Source: an uncultured Hyphomonas sp.
GTDB taxonomy: Bacteria; Pseudomonadota; Alphaproteobacteria; Caulobacterales; Hyphomonadaceae
Direction: 5' to 3'
NCBI RefSeq assembly: GCF_963678195.1
Contig: NZ_OY782759.1
Coordinates: 3,603,961 to 3,667,960 of the forward strand
DNA: 64,000 nt
Part shown: one piece after another, positions 43,077 through 51,882 of the stretch
How positions within the stretch are numbered: the stretch's first letter is position 1
Layout: every line of letters begins with the position of its first letter
Made by a program: the position numbers and the translations under genes
Notes under the pieces: model-generated
What the model was told of the DNA's origin: nothing
What the model saw: the letters and a program-made list of their open reading frames with translations, nothing else
Databases searched by the model: none

Positions 43077-44516
43077 TCACCCGCGCGGAACGAAATTGCC
43101 GTGGAAGCCCGGCGGAATGCGATAAGGAATATAGACTTCGGCCACTGGCGGGGCGGTGAAATCTGCGGCATTCAGGATAACGAAGTCAGACGTGTCTGAG
43201 GCTGTGTTGCTGACATAGCCGATCAGCCATCCTTCATCCTCAGCCGCGCCGTCATGCGCCGGCACGAAGACGAATTCCGCCGGCACACGCCCCTCGCCGA
43301 AATCGTGAACCTCACGCTTGTCCGCCCCAAGATCATGCTTGTACAGGCATGTTGCCCCGACAAAGCCAGCGTCGGATTGCTCCGGCAGCGCCACGGCATA
43401 GGCATAGCGATAGGGCTTGCCCGTCAGGCGTTCGTCATAGCGCGGGAATTCCTGCGGCGCCGGGTCGATCACCTTACGTGTCACCTTGCGGGCGGCCGGG
43501 TCCATGGTCAGGGATTCAAACTTTGCCGTTGGCGAGTCAGGCCCGTGGCCGTCCGTGTCGAACATGGTTTCATAGACGCAGGCATCCATGACGACCTTGC
43601 CGTCTTCAGTCTCATAGGCATTGGCGGGATGGAAAATATAACACGGGTCGACATCGCACCAGATGATCTCGTCTCCCCTGCCCTCGCGCGGCAACAGGCC
43701 GATGCGGGCCTTGTGTTTCGGGTTCCAGCGGAAGGGAAAGCTCGCCCCACCCATCAGAGCCGACATGGAGAAGGTTACCGGCAGGTCCATCACGATCACA
43801 TAGGAGGGCGTGATCTGGCAGTCATGGATCATCGGGCCGTTCTTCACGGCGATGGGCTCGTTGCGGCGGACATGGCCGCTCGTGTCTACCACCGTATGCC
43901 AGATCGTGTCCGGGTGCTGGGCCTCGTAGCAGATGGCGTGCATCTCGCCGTTCTCCGGGTCGAGATGCGGGTGTGCGGAATAGGATTCGCCCAGCGTGCC
44001 ATCGAAATCGGAATGCGTGACCGTGGCGAGGTCGTCCGCCATTTCGACCGGATATCCCCCTGCCTCGACAATCGCCCAGAGCTTTCCGGCATGGCCGACA
44101 ATGTTTGTGTTGGCGATATCCGTACGTGGATGGCGCGGACCGGGCGCACGCGGTTCGCCCAATGCATCGCTGACCGCATTGGAGCGGACCCAGCGGTTGC
44201 GGTACCAGAGCGCCTTGCCGTCCTGCAGGCGGATGCCATGGATCATCGCGTCCCCGATAAACCAGTGATGCGTCGCGGCGTTCACCTCGGCCAGCGGGTT
44301 CGGCCCGTTGCGCACATAAAGCCCGTTCAGCGCCGCCGGGATCTCTCCGGTGACTTTCAGCGCGGTGTCGGTCACTTCTTCCATCACCGGCGTATGCAGC
44401 CCTTTCAGGAAGGGGTTGGGGCCCTTTGCCTTCTTGCGTACGCGATTGAAGTCGGCAATGGCGACGACACCTTTGGTGACGACACCGCGAATGGCTGATT
44501 CAACAGGGCTGGGCAT
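43077..44516 (-). CDS. Carotenoid cleavage oxygenase (RPE65 family)
   Basis: About 479 residues. Iron-ligating histidines fall in the expected order: SAHPHLDPENGE, GPMIHDCQITPSYV, VPAHDGAAEDEGWL and the C-terminal PPGFHGNF. NGLYVRNGPNP at the N-terminus is the family start. Non-haem Fe(II) dioxygenases of this family cleave carotenoids or stilbenoids. ATG 44516 is the sensible start. It is divergent from a TetR gene whose operators lie in the shared promoter region, so it is probably the regulated target. Confidence 0.9.
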   Translation of the reverse strand: MPSPVESAIRGVVTKGVVAIADFNRVRKKAKGPNPFLKGLHTPVMEEVTDTALKVTGEIPAALNGLYVRNGPNPLAEVNAATHHWFIGDAMIHGIRLQDGKALWYRNRWVRSNAVSDALGEPRAPGPRHPRTDIANTNIVGHAGKLWAIVEAGGYPVEMADDLATVTHSDFDGTLGESYSAHPHLDPENGEMHAICYEAQHPDTIWHTVVDTSGHVRRNEPIAVKNGPMIHDCQITPSYVIVMDLPVTFSMSALMGGASFPFRWNPKHKARIGLLPREGRGDEIIWCDVDPCYIFHPANAYETEDGKVVMDACVYETMFDTDGHGPDSPTAKFESLTMDPAARKVTRKVIDPAPQEFPRYDERLTGKPYRYAYAVALPEQSDAGFVGATCLYKHDLGADKREVHDFGEGRVPAEFVFVPAHDGAAEDEGWLIGYVSNTASDTSDFVILNAADFTAPPVAEVYIPYRIPPGFHGNFVPRG

Positions 44517-44556
44517 AATCAGTGACTCCGTGTCGCGTTGCGGAAAACAGAAACCA

Positions 44557-44573
44557 TGTTTACACTGATAACA
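44557..44573. promoter_or_regulatory. TetR operator, copy 1
   Basis: TGTTTACACTGATAACA is a 17-bp imperfect palindrome (six of eight pairs match around a central C). It shares the pattern TGxTxACACTGxxAACA with copy 2, 27 bp further on. It ends in the first base of the TetR start codon and lies 41 bp from the carotenoid oxygenase start. Confidence 0.65.
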
Positions 44574-45172
44574 TGTCATCGAATGATAACACTGTCAACA
44601 TAAAGCCGCGCGACGGCCGCTACCATCATGGCGACCTGCGCTCTGCCCTGATCGAGGAAGGCCTCGCCCAGCTGGACGTAAAGGCGCCGGATGCCGTCAG
44701 CCTGCGCGAGATTGCCCGCAATGTCGGCGTGTCGGCGACGGCGGTATACCGGCACTTCCCGGACAAGGCTGCCCTGCTGAGCGCGCTTTGCAGCGTTGGC
44801 GGTGAGCGTCTGGCCGCAGCGTTTCAGGAAGCCATATCCGGAACCGACGACAAGATGGCAGCCTTCCAGGCCATGGGCCGGGCCTATGTGAAGTTCGCCC
44901 TGCGCAACCCGTCGGTCTTCCGTCTGATGATGACCCAGAGCCGGCCGAAGGACGACCGGGGGGAAGACCCCGGCGCGACGGATGAGCCTTTTGGCATGCT
45001 GTCCGATACGCTGAACGCCCTGATGCCCGCCGATGCCTCCAGTAATGCCCGGAAAATCCGGCGCCTGCAGGCCTGGTCGATGGTGCACGGCCTGGCCATG
45101 CTGATGCTGGACGGACAGGTTCCCCCGGACGAGTCCCTGGTCGACCAGATTATCGTCTCAACTTATTTCTAG
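44573..45172 (+). CDS. TetR family regulator (WHG-type C-terminal)
   Basis: 199 residues. N-terminal helix-turn-helix: YHHGDLRSALIEEGLAQLDV, VSLREIARNVGVSATAVYRHF. The C-terminal region (MGRAYVKFALRNPSVFRLMM, LQAWSMVHGLAMLMLDGQ) matches the WHG/TetR_C_33 group. Divergent from the carotenoid oxygenase gene; two copies of a 17-bp operator overlap its start, so autorepression and control of the oxygenase are likely. The inducer is unknown, perhaps an oxygenase substrate. Confidence 0.87.
   Translation: MSSNDNTVNIKPRDGRYHHGDLRSALIEEGLAQLDVKAPDAVSLREIARNVGVSATAVYRHFPDKAALLSALCSVGGERLAAAFQEAISGTDDKMAAFQAMGRAYVKFALRNPSVFRLMMTQSRPKDDRGEDPGATDEPFGMLSDTLNALMPADASSNARKIRRLQAWSMVHGLAMLMLDGQVPPDESLVDQIIVSTYF
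44584..44600. promoter_or_regulatory. TetR operator, copy 2 (inside tetR codons 4-10)
   Basis: TGATAACACTGTCAACA shares 13 of 17 positions with copy 1. Start-to-start distance is 27 bp. It lies in the first codons of the regulator gene. Position within coding sequence is unusual but near the start. Confidence 0.55.
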
Positions 45173-45220
45173 GCGAATCAGACTCTAGGCCGAACAGCGA
45201 ATCCGGCGCATATTCGGCCC

Positions 45221-45643
45221 ATGTTCCAGAACCTTGCTGCCCTCGCCGCCAATCTCGGACTCATCTTCAGCGCCCTGGCGATCGGTTCGTCCTGGGTGGC
45301 GGCGATTGCGGCGCCGAACTGCAGCTTCGAGGAACTGGACGGCAGCCGGGCTGACCGGCATGTGCGCGAATTGCTGCATGCAACGTCCGTCCCGATTGCC
45401 GGAATGATGCTGGCGGCCGCGGCCTGTTTCCTGCTGGCCACGCACTGGGCCGCCGGCGTCACTGCCTTGCTGGCCGCCTTCGGCTTCTATTCGAACCACT
45501 GGATGCTGGCCCCGAAGACCGGCAAGGCGCCGAAAGGCACCCGCACCAGCCGCAAGGGCCAGCGCGCCGTTTCGGTCAGCCTGTCACTGATTTTCATGCT
45601 GGTGGCGATCATCGCCGCCATCCTCGGCATGGTCGGAATCTGA
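45221..45643 (+). CDS. Small membrane protein, unknown
   Basis: 140 residues with four hydrophobic segments (about 6-30, 56-70, 75-90, 116-138). A basic loop GKAPKGTRTSRKGQRAV separates the last two. No family recognised. It follows the TetR gene by 48 bp on the same strand. Confidence 0.78.
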   Translation: MFQNLAALAANLGLIFSALAIGSSWVAAIAAPNCSFEELDGSRADRHVRELLHATSVPIAGMMLAAAACFLLATHWAAGVTALLAAFGFYSNHWMLAPKTGKAPKGTRTSRKGQRAVSVSLSLIFMLVAIIAAILGMVGI

Positions 45644-45650
45644 TCCGGCC

Positions 45651-46034
45651 CTATTCGTAGACCAGCCAGAGACAGCCAAGCTCGTGCAGGCGGCGGAAAT
45701 TGTCCGTCGACCGGCGGGCGGCGTTCCGGGCCGCTTCACCGGCCGATTTCCGGTTCGCTGCCAGCATCAGCACGCAGGCTGCCAGGCCCACGAAGAACAT
45801 CCACCAGGCCACCATGACCGTCCCCACCCCGCCGACAAAGCAGAGGCCATAGGCAATCGCGTCCAGTGTCCGGAAGCGCAGACTGTTCAGGGAGCCGAAT
45901 TCGTTCAGCATATCCGGCTTCTTGTGCAGCGCCTCGGCATCGATCGCGAAGCGCTGGCCGCCGGCATGGTTGAACAGCACGGCCCGGGTCATGCGCCCGC
46001 CCTGATGCGGATTGGGTTCGCATTTGAGGAACAT
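45651..46034 (-). CDS. Small membrane protein, unknown
   Basis: 127 residues. Hydrophobic hairpin at about 57-95 (LDAIAYGLCFVGGVGTVMVAWWMFFVGLAACVLML). The basic N-terminal part contains HAGGQRFAIDAEALHKKPDML. No family recognised. Converges on the previous gene with 7 bp between stops. Confidence 0.75.
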   Translation of the reverse strand: MFLKCEPNPHQGGRMTRAVLFNHAGGQRFAIDAEALHKKPDMLNEFGSLNSLRFRTLDAIAYGLCFVGGVGTVMVAWWMFFVGLAACVLMLAANRKSAGEAARNAARRSTDNFRRLHELGCLWLVYE

Positions 46035-46230
46035 TGGTCGGCCTCTCCGGCGGTTGAGACCTAAAAACTAGCAGCCGGGACTTAACCCGAGACAGGCGGG
46101 GGATTGAAAGTTTCAGGCAAATTCAATCGGTTGCGTTAACCTCCCGGTAAGACGCCCGGCTGGCGAATCCATTTGCCACAATGGCCTCAGCGCCATATGC
46201 TGCGCTGCAACATGAAAGGTTTGTAAGGCG

Positions 46231-47517
46231 ATGCTGTACTCCCTTGTCGAACTGAACCGGGCTGCGATGGCGCCGATGCGTCTGGCTGCGCGTGCAGGCC
46301 GCATGGCGCTTCACTCCCCGATGAACCCGATTGCGCAGACCGATTATGGCAAGGCGCTGATCGCCTTTGCCGACGTGTTCGAGAGCACGACGCGATATTA
46401 CGGCAAGCCAGACTGGAACATTGAGAGCGTCAGGATCAACAGCGCGCCGGTCCCTGTGACCCCGTCGATCGCCTGGCGGTCTCCCTGGTGCAATCTGGTT
46501 CACTTCCGCAAGGATCCGGACGCGCTGGCCGCAGCCCGCAAACCCGGCTCGGCGCCCCTGCCCCGCCTCCTGATCGTCGCGCCGCTGTCCGGCCACTATG
46601 CGACGCTGCTGCGCGGGACGGTCGAAGGCTTCCTGGAGACGCATGATGTCTACATCGCCGACTGGGCCGATGCGCGCATGGCGCCGGTCTGGCTCGGCCG
46701 GTTCGACCTCGACGACTATATGGACCATGTCCGCAAAATGATCAGCCATGTCGGCCCGGGCGCGCATGTGCTGGCCGTCTGCCAGCCGGGCCCGCCGGTG
46801 CTGGCTGCGATCTCCATGATGGCCGAGGACGACGATCCGAACCGTCCGGCTTCGATGACCTTCATGGGCTCGCCCATTGACGCGCGGCGCAGCCCCACCG
46901 TGCCGAACGAACTGGCCGAGGAACAGAGCTTCGACTGGTTCCAGGACAACATGATCTATACCGTGCCAGCGCCCTATCCCGGCGTGTTCCGGCGTGTCTA
47001 TCCGGGCTTTGTCCAGCTCGCGTCCTTCATGAACATGAACTGGTCACGCCATGTCGACGCCCAGTGGCGTTTCTTCAACCACCTGGTCGAAGGCGACGGC
47101 GACAATGCCGGCAAGCACCGCGAATTCTATGATGAATACCTCTCCGTCCTCGACCTGACCGAGGAGTTCTACCTGCAGACCATCCTGCGCGTGTTCCAGG
47201 AGCACCACCTGCCGCGCGGCATCATGAAGTACCGCTATACGCGCCAGATCCGCCCGGAAGCGATCCGCGATGTGGCGCTGATGACGGTCGAAGGGGAGAA
47301 GGACGATATTTCCGGTATCGGCCAGACACAGGCGGCGCACGATCTGTGCACCAGTCTGCCGGACAAGCTGAAAGCCGACTATATCCAGCCGGGCGTCGGC
47401 CATTATGGCGTGTTCAACGGCAACCGGTTCCGGACCGAGATCGCACCCCGTGTGACGCAGTTCACCCGCCGCTTCACCCAGCGCGAGCTGGACGAAGCCG
47501 CCGTCGAAAAAGCCTAG
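46231..47517 (+). CDS. phaZ: Intracellular polyhydroxyalkanoate depolymerase
   Basis: 428 residues, PhaZ type of the alpha/beta fold. The nucleophile is C184 in LAVCQPGPPV, very near Cys183 known for Cupriavidus PhaZ1; MNPIAQTDYGKALIAFADVFE, PLSGHYATLLRGTV and VEGEKDDISGIGQTQAAHDL with QPGVGHYGVFNG give the rest of the active site. It degrades stored PHB granules in the cytoplasm, so the organism can store PHA. No phaC is in the window. Confidence 0.93.
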   Translation: MLYSLVELNRAAMAPMRLAARAGRMALHSPMNPIAQTDYGKALIAFADVFESTTRYYGKPDWNIESVRINSAPVPVTPSIAWRSPWCNLVHFRKDPDALAAARKPGSAPLPRLLIVAPLSGHYATLLRGTVEGFLETHDVYIADWADARMAPVWLGRFDLDDYMDHVRKMISHVGPGAHVLAVCQPGPPVLAAISMMAEDDDPNRPASMTFMGSPIDARRSPTVPNELAEEQSFDWFQDNMIYTVPAPYPGVFRRVYPGFVQLASFMNMNWSRHVDAQWRFFNHLVEGDGDNAGKHREFYDEYLSVLDLTEEFYLQTILRVFQEHHLPRGIMKYRYTRQIRPEAIRDVALMTVEGEKDDISGIGQTQAAHDLCTSLPDKLKADYIQPGVGHYGVFNGNRFRTEIAPRVTQFTRRFTQRELDEAAVEKA

Positions 47518-48125
47518 CCGCGCTTCAGGCGCACCATCAGGCAGTCAGCCGGCAGGGCCGGATCGGCTGCCTCCGGCTGTTGCAGATACGCCTCAGCGCG
47601 CGACATGGCAGCGGTTTCCACCGCCTGCTCACCGGCGCCGGCATCCATCTCGGACAGCGTTTCCTGACCGGAGCAGGACAGGCCTTCAACACGCACTCTT
47701 CCCCCCGTCCCAGCCTGCAGGCTGACAGCAAAGGGAAGTTCCGGGCCGTAAGGGACCGCCACGAAATCCTGCAGCACCGTGCCGGCTTCTCCCGCAGCCG
47801 CATAACGCACCTTGTAGACAAGGCCGGTCTCGAACTGCTGGACGGTAAACCGGGTCTGCAGGCCTGCCAGCCAGTCGATCATGGCGCGGTTGCGGTCCGC
47901 CTTGGCCCGCGCCTGTTTCAGGGAGGTCATGGCGCTGGCCATCTCCGCCAGCGGGTCAAGCATGACGCCCGGCCGGGCATTGGGGTGCAGCACGCTTGCC
48001 GGGGGCATCAGGCCGGACCCGTTCGGCCCGCTCGCAATATTGTACTGGCCATAGGTGAGACTGGCCGTGATCGCGGCTGCGACGCCAGCCGAGGACATTT
48101 TGGCAAGGAGCGGCAGGGTGAACAT
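47514..48125 (-). CDS. Hypothetical membrane-anchored protein
   Basis: 203 residues from ATG 48125, longer reading possible to 48203. Short hydrophobic N-terminus (LPLLAKMSSAGVAAAITASL) then a periplasmic-looking domain with a coiled part (DPLAEMASAMTSLKQARAKADRNRAMIDWLAGLQ) and conserved-looking FETGLVYKVRYAAAGEAG. No family recognised. Its stop overlaps the phaZ stop by 4 bp. Confidence 0.7.
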   Translation of the reverse strand: MFTLPLLAKMSSAGVAAAITASLTYGQYNIASGPNGSGLMPPASVLHPNARPGVMLDPLAEMASAMTSLKQARAKADRNRAMIDWLAGLQTRFTVQQFETGLVYKVRYAAAGEAGTVLQDFVAVPYGPELPFAVSLQAGTGGRVRVEGLSCSGQETLSEMDAGAGEQAVETAAMSRAEAYLQQPEAADPALPADCLMVRLKRG

Positions 48126-48269
48126 GGGGCGGCGGTCTCCGGTGTCCCGACCTCCCGCTTGTCCATGGATTTCGTAAACAGAGCCCTTCCGCCTGAATTG
48201 CATACGCCTTCACCTCTCCCGCTCGCCTGGCAGACTGCTGCAAGCGACGTGCCTCTGGCTGCGCCCGGA

Positions 48270-49073
48270 CTAGTGCGGCAGGTGATCGTGCGAAAAGTGG
48301 TCGTGCGGGGCCGGAGCAACCTGCCCGCCTGCATCCTCATGCGAGTGCAGCGGTAACAGGGCCATGAGGATGGCGAGCCCCACGCCGGCGCTGAGCGCCA
48401 GAAGGCTGCGCATCGGCGGTTCCTCCTCCAGCGGCTCCATCAGCGGGCCGGTCGCCACATAAAGCAGGAGACCGGCAGAGACCGCGAACAGGCTGCCGAT
48501 AATGTCCGGCGTCAGGCCGTACATGAAGGGCGTCGCCACGATCACGCCAAGCGGCGTCGTCACGGCTGAGGCCAGGAAGGCCCAGATGAAGGATTCGCGG
48601 TTCGAGAAACTGTGACGGCGCAGAATGGCAAAGGCGATCACGCCTTCGGGAAACTCATGCAGCATCAGCGATGCGGCCGCATAAACGCCGGACGAGAAGC
48701 TCGCCGCGAAGGTCACCGAATAGATCATCCCGTCCAGCAGGGAGTGGATCGCGACGGCCGCCAGCGGTGTGATCGCGGCAGCCCGCCCCCGGTCGGAACG
48801 TTCCGGGAAAGCCGCGCCGACTCCGAAATGCAGGATCAGGCCACCGAAGAAGCCGACCATGAGGAAGACGGGCGTATGCCGGCTGAGCTGAAACGCCTCC
48901 GGCGCAATGTGCAGCAAGGTCAGGCTGACCAGCATGCCCCCTGCCGCCAGCGCAAACAGGCCGGAATAGCGCGCACTCCAGTCCCCGCGCACCGAAACCG
49001 CGATCAGGCCGAGCGTGGTCATGAAGGCGGCGGTCAAGCCAAACAGAAGAGGGGCCTGGAGCGAATTGAGCAT
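48270..49073 (-). CDS. ZIP family metal transporter
   Basis: 267 residues, eight membrane segments. The metal path is visible: H110-SLLDG-M in segment 4 (H110, D114) and H139-EFPEG in segment 5 (H139, E140, E143). The C-terminal tail has HSHEDAGG and HDHFSHDHLPH, a metal-binding His cluster. Zinc is the likely substrate; uptake into the cytoplasm is usual. Divergent from the ZrgA-like operon with the Zur-like palindrome midway. Confidence 0.88.
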   Translation of the reverse strand: MLNSLQAPLLFGLTAAFMTTLGLIAVSVRGDWSARYSGLFALAAGGMLVSLTLLHIAPEAFQLSRHTPVFLMVGFFGGLILHFGVGAAFPERSDRGRAAAITPLAAVAIHSLLDGMIYSVTFAASFSSGVYAAASLMLHEFPEGVIAFAILRRHSFSNRESFIWAFLASAVTTPLGVIVATPFMYGLTPDIIGSLFAVSAGLLLYVATGPLMEPLEEEPPMRSLLALSAGVGLAILMALLPLHSHEDAGGQVAPAPHDHFSHDHLPH

Positions 49074-49140
49074 ATGTGCGTAAACCGGCGGCGTTGTGAA
49101 ATTGGCAGAAGGACTTCTGCAAGCCCCGCCTTGATTAAAT

Positions 49141-49155
49141 GTGATATAGTATCAC
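49141..49155. promoter_or_regulatory. Zur-like palindrome of the metal-uptake divergon
   Basis: GTGATA-TAG-TATCAC is a perfect 6+3+6 inverted repeat. Alphaproteobacterial Zur boxes have the general form GTTATAnTATAAC, so this fits apart from the T to G change that is balanced on both arms. It lies 68 bp from the ZIP start and 71 bp from the ZrgA-like start, so it can control both. Confidence 0.68.
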
Positions 49156-49225
49156 TATCAGTTACGCGACAACATTTATTGACGTTTCTGCACTTATCCA
49201 CTGTGTGGCACATTGGAGGCCCACG

Positions 49226-49852
49226 ATGAATTCATTCCGTTTCTGGCCGGTTGCGGCCATTTCCGCTGCCAGCCTGCTGACACTTGCCGCCTGCGGCCCG
49301 GCCAGCGAGCCCTACGAGCCAACCTCACCTGCACAGGAATCCGAGCTGACTGAAGCTGCCGATGCGGTCGATATCGACAGGCCCCTTGCACCGGAGGCGG
49401 TTGCCGAACTCGAAGAGGCCAATGATCATGATGAAGGCCATGCCGGCGAACCGCACGAGCATGGCGGCGGAGATCTCTCGATCTCACGGGAAGACGATTT
49501 CCTGACGGTGAACCTCGATGCGCCACTCGCCAATTTCGGCCTTTCGGAAACCAAGGTGCCGGAAGGCAAAAAGGCCGAAAAACTCGCCGAAGGCATCGTT
49601 GAGCCGATCGGGCCGACGACCTGCGAAGAGACCGAGCGCGCCATCAACGGCCGCACCAACGGCACCCATGGCGCGATCACCCTGTCGGTTGTCTGGCGGT
49701 GCAAGAAGATCGACCGCGTCGAAGGGATGCAGGTGCATGTCTTCGAACTCTACCCGGGCTTCCATCATATCGACGCGATCTATCTTGGCCCAGAGGGCCA
49801 GCAGGTCGCGAAGGAACTCACTCCCAGCGACACAGAGATCGACTTCGACTGA
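49226..49852 (+). CDS. ZrgA-like (DUF2796) lipoprotein, zinc uptake
   Basis: 208 residues. Lipobox LAAC (Cys23), then a His-rich stretch (DHDEGHAGEPHEHGGG, about residues 67-82) that can bind metal. The body has LDAPLANFGLSE, TTCEETERAING and VHVFELYPGFHHIDAIYLGP, as in the ZrgA/DUF2796 family. In Vibrio a ZrgA system is zinc-repressed by Zur and takes part in zinc uptake. GGAGG lies before the ATG. First of four genes with an ABC ATPase, a permease and DUF3299. Confidence 0.85.
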   Translation: MNSFRFWPVAAISAASLLTLAACGPASEPYEPTSPAQESELTEAADAVDIDRPLAPEAVAELEEANDHDEGHAGEPHEHGGGDLSISREDDFLTVNLDAPLANFGLSETKVPEGKKAEKLAEGIVEPIGPTTCEETERAINGRTNGTHGAITLSVVWRCKKIDRVEGMQVHVFELYPGFHHIDAIYLGPEGQQVAKELTPSDTEIDFD

Positions 49853-50562
49853 TGCAGCCTGAGACCGCCGGCACGGATGCCATACGGATAGACAAGCTTC
49901 GTTTTGCCTGGCCGGGGCATCCACTTGTTCTGGACATCGAGAGCTTTACCCTCGCCCGCGGCGAAAAATTGTTCCTGCGCGGACCATCCGGATCCGGAAA
50001 GTCTACCCTGCTTGGCCTGATCGCCGGTGTGCTGAGCCCCGAGACCGGCACGATCGACGTGCTGGGCAATGACATGGCGGCGCTCAGTGCCGCAAAGCGG
50101 GACCGCGTGCGGGCCGACCATCTCGGCGTCATCTTCCAGATGTTCAACCTGGTGCCATACCTCTCGGTCACCGGGAACGTCACGCTGCCGCTGCGCTTCT
50201 CCCCTGCCCGCCGCGCAAAGGTCGGCAAGGATGCCGAGGGCGAAGCCCGGCGCCTGCTGGGCCGTCTCGGCCTCACCGATACGACCCTGCTTGACCGCCG
50301 CGTCTCGGATCTTTCCGTCGGCCAGCAGCAGCGGGTCGCCGCCGCCCGCGCCCTGATGGGCGGGCCGGACATCGTGATCGCGGATGAGCCGACGTCTGCC
50401 CTCGACACGGATGCCCGCGACAAATTCATCGAACTCCTCAGCGAGGAAGCCGGGCGCACTGGCGCGGCGCTCCTCTTCGTCAGTCATGATGCCAGCCTTG
50501 CCCGCCAGTTCGACCGGGCGGTTGACCTTTCCGAGATCAATATGGCGGGAGTGAGCGCATGA
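49852..50562 (+). CDS. ABC transporter ATP-binding protein (MacB/LolD type)
   Basis: 236 residues. Walker A GPSGSGKSTL, Q-loop IFQMFNLVPYLSV, signature LSVGQQQRVAAARAL (LSGGQ altered to LSVGQ), Walker B DIVIADEPTSALD, H-loop FVSHD. The ATG overlaps the previous stop (TGATG), so coupled translation. It should energise the permease that follows. Confidence 0.92.
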   Translation: MQPETAGTDAIRIDKLRFAWPGHPLVLDIESFTLARGEKLFLRGPSGSGKSTLLGLIAGVLSPETGTIDVLGNDMAALSAAKRDRVRADHLGVIFQMFNLVPYLSVTGNVTLPLRFSPARRAKVGKDAEGEARRLLGRLGLTDTTLLDRRVSDLSVGQQQRVAAARALMGGPDIVIADEPTSALDTDARDKFIELLSEEAGRTGAALLFVSHDASLARQFDRAVDLSEINMAGVSA

Positions 50563-51827
50563 AGGCCCTGTTTGCCCTCGCCTGGAAAAGCCTGCTGAAC
50601 CGGCGGGCTTCTGTGTTGCTGACGCTGCTGGCCGTGGCGCTGTCTGTCGCCCTGTTCCTGGGCGTCGACAAGGCCCGGACGGGCGCGCGCGAAGGCTTCG
50701 GCCATACGATTTCCGGCACTGATCTGATCATCGGCGCGCCCACGGGCAGCGTGAACCTGCTGCTCTATTCGGTCTTCCGGATGGGCAATGCGACGGCCGA
50801 GATTTCCTGGCCAACCTATGAGAAACTGGCTGCGCGCGACGACATCGCCTGGACGGTGCCGATCTCCCTCGGCGACAGCCATCGCGGTTTCCGCGTGATG
50901 GGAACGAATGATTCCTATTTCGAGCACTACAAGTATGGCCGCGACCAGTCCCTGCGTTTTGCCAAGGGGCACAAGATGGACGATTTGTTCGATGCCGTGA
51001 TCGGCGCCGACGTCGCCCGCGAACTTGGCTATGACATCGGCACGCCGCTGGTCCTGTCCCATGGTATTGGCAAGGCCGATTTCGGCTCCGGCCATGACAA
51101 CCGGCCATTCCGCGTTGCCGGCATTCTTGCGCCGACCGGCACACCGGTCGACCGGACGGTGATCGTTTCCCTCGAAGCGATCACGGCCATCCATGTCGGT
51201 TGGGAAAGCGGCGCGAAGAACCCGCTGGCCGATTCGATCACCGAAGACATGATCCGCAGCTTCAATCTGACGCCCAAGACGATCACCGCCGTCTATGCCG
51301 GCCTCAAGCGCAAGGGCACGATCCTGCGCACCCGGCGGGAGATCAACACCAACAAGGGCGAACCGCTGATGGCCATCATGCCCGGCCAGGCGCTGGCCGA
51401 GCTGTGGAGTGTGACCGCCATGGCAGAGCGCGCCCTGCTGGCCGTGTCGATCTTCGTGATCGCAGTCGGTGTCGTCTCGATCCTGACGTCCATCCTGACC
51501 AGCCTGAACGAGCGGCGGCGGGAGATGTCCATCCTGCGGGCGGTCGGCGCCCGGCCGGGACATATTTTCGGCCTGCTGACGCTGGAGGCCGGACTGATCG
51601 GTTTTCTTGGCGCATTGCTCGGGATTTTAATCGTGCATTGCCTGATCCTGATCGCCGGGCCGATCGTGATGCAGCGTTATGGCATTTCCCTTGGTGGCAC
51701 AGGTCCCGGCATGACAGACCTGCTGACCTTGCTGGCGGTCACCAGCGCTTCCCTGCTGGCCGGGGCCATCCCCGCCTGGGCCGCTTTCCGCAGATCGCTC
51801 GCTGACGGCCTGTCCGTGAAGATGTAG
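50559..51827 (+). CDS. ABC transporter permease, FtsX/MacB type
   Basis: 422 residues. One N-terminal membrane helix (about 18-36), a large periplasmic domain (40-285) and three C-terminal helices (about 290-312, 332-360, 386-408), the MacB/LolC topology. LNERRREMSILRAVGARPGHIFGLL is the coupling helix signature. Overlaps the ATPase gene by 4 bp. In this context a partner of the ZrgA-like lipoprotein. Confidence 0.9.
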   Translation: MKALFALAWKSLLNRRASVLLTLLAVALSVALFLGVDKARTGAREGFGHTISGTDLIIGAPTGSVNLLLYSVFRMGNATAEISWPTYEKLAARDDIAWTVPISLGDSHRGFRVMGTNDSYFEHYKYGRDQSLRFAKGHKMDDLFDAVIGADVARELGYDIGTPLVLSHGIGKADFGSGHDNRPFRVAGILAPTGTPVDRTVIVSLEAITAIHVGWESGAKNPLADSITEDMIRSFNLTPKTITAVYAGLKRKGTILRTRREINTNKGEPLMAIMPGQALAELWSVTAMAERALLAVSIFVIAVGVVSILTSILTSLNERRREMSILRAVGARPGHIFGLLTLEAGLIGFLGALLGILIVHCLILIAGPIVMQRYGISLGGTGPGMTDLLTLLAVTSASLLAGAIPAWAAFRRSLADGLSVKM

Positions 51828-51882
51828 CAAGGTTGCGAAACCTATCTGGCACATCCCTCCCCGAAAGCCTAAGAAAACAGTC

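Noticed and set aside
46094-46130. ATTGAA/TTCAAT inverted repeat before phaZ
   Set aside because: Arms of six bases with a 13-base spacer in AT-richer DNA; too weak to call an operator.
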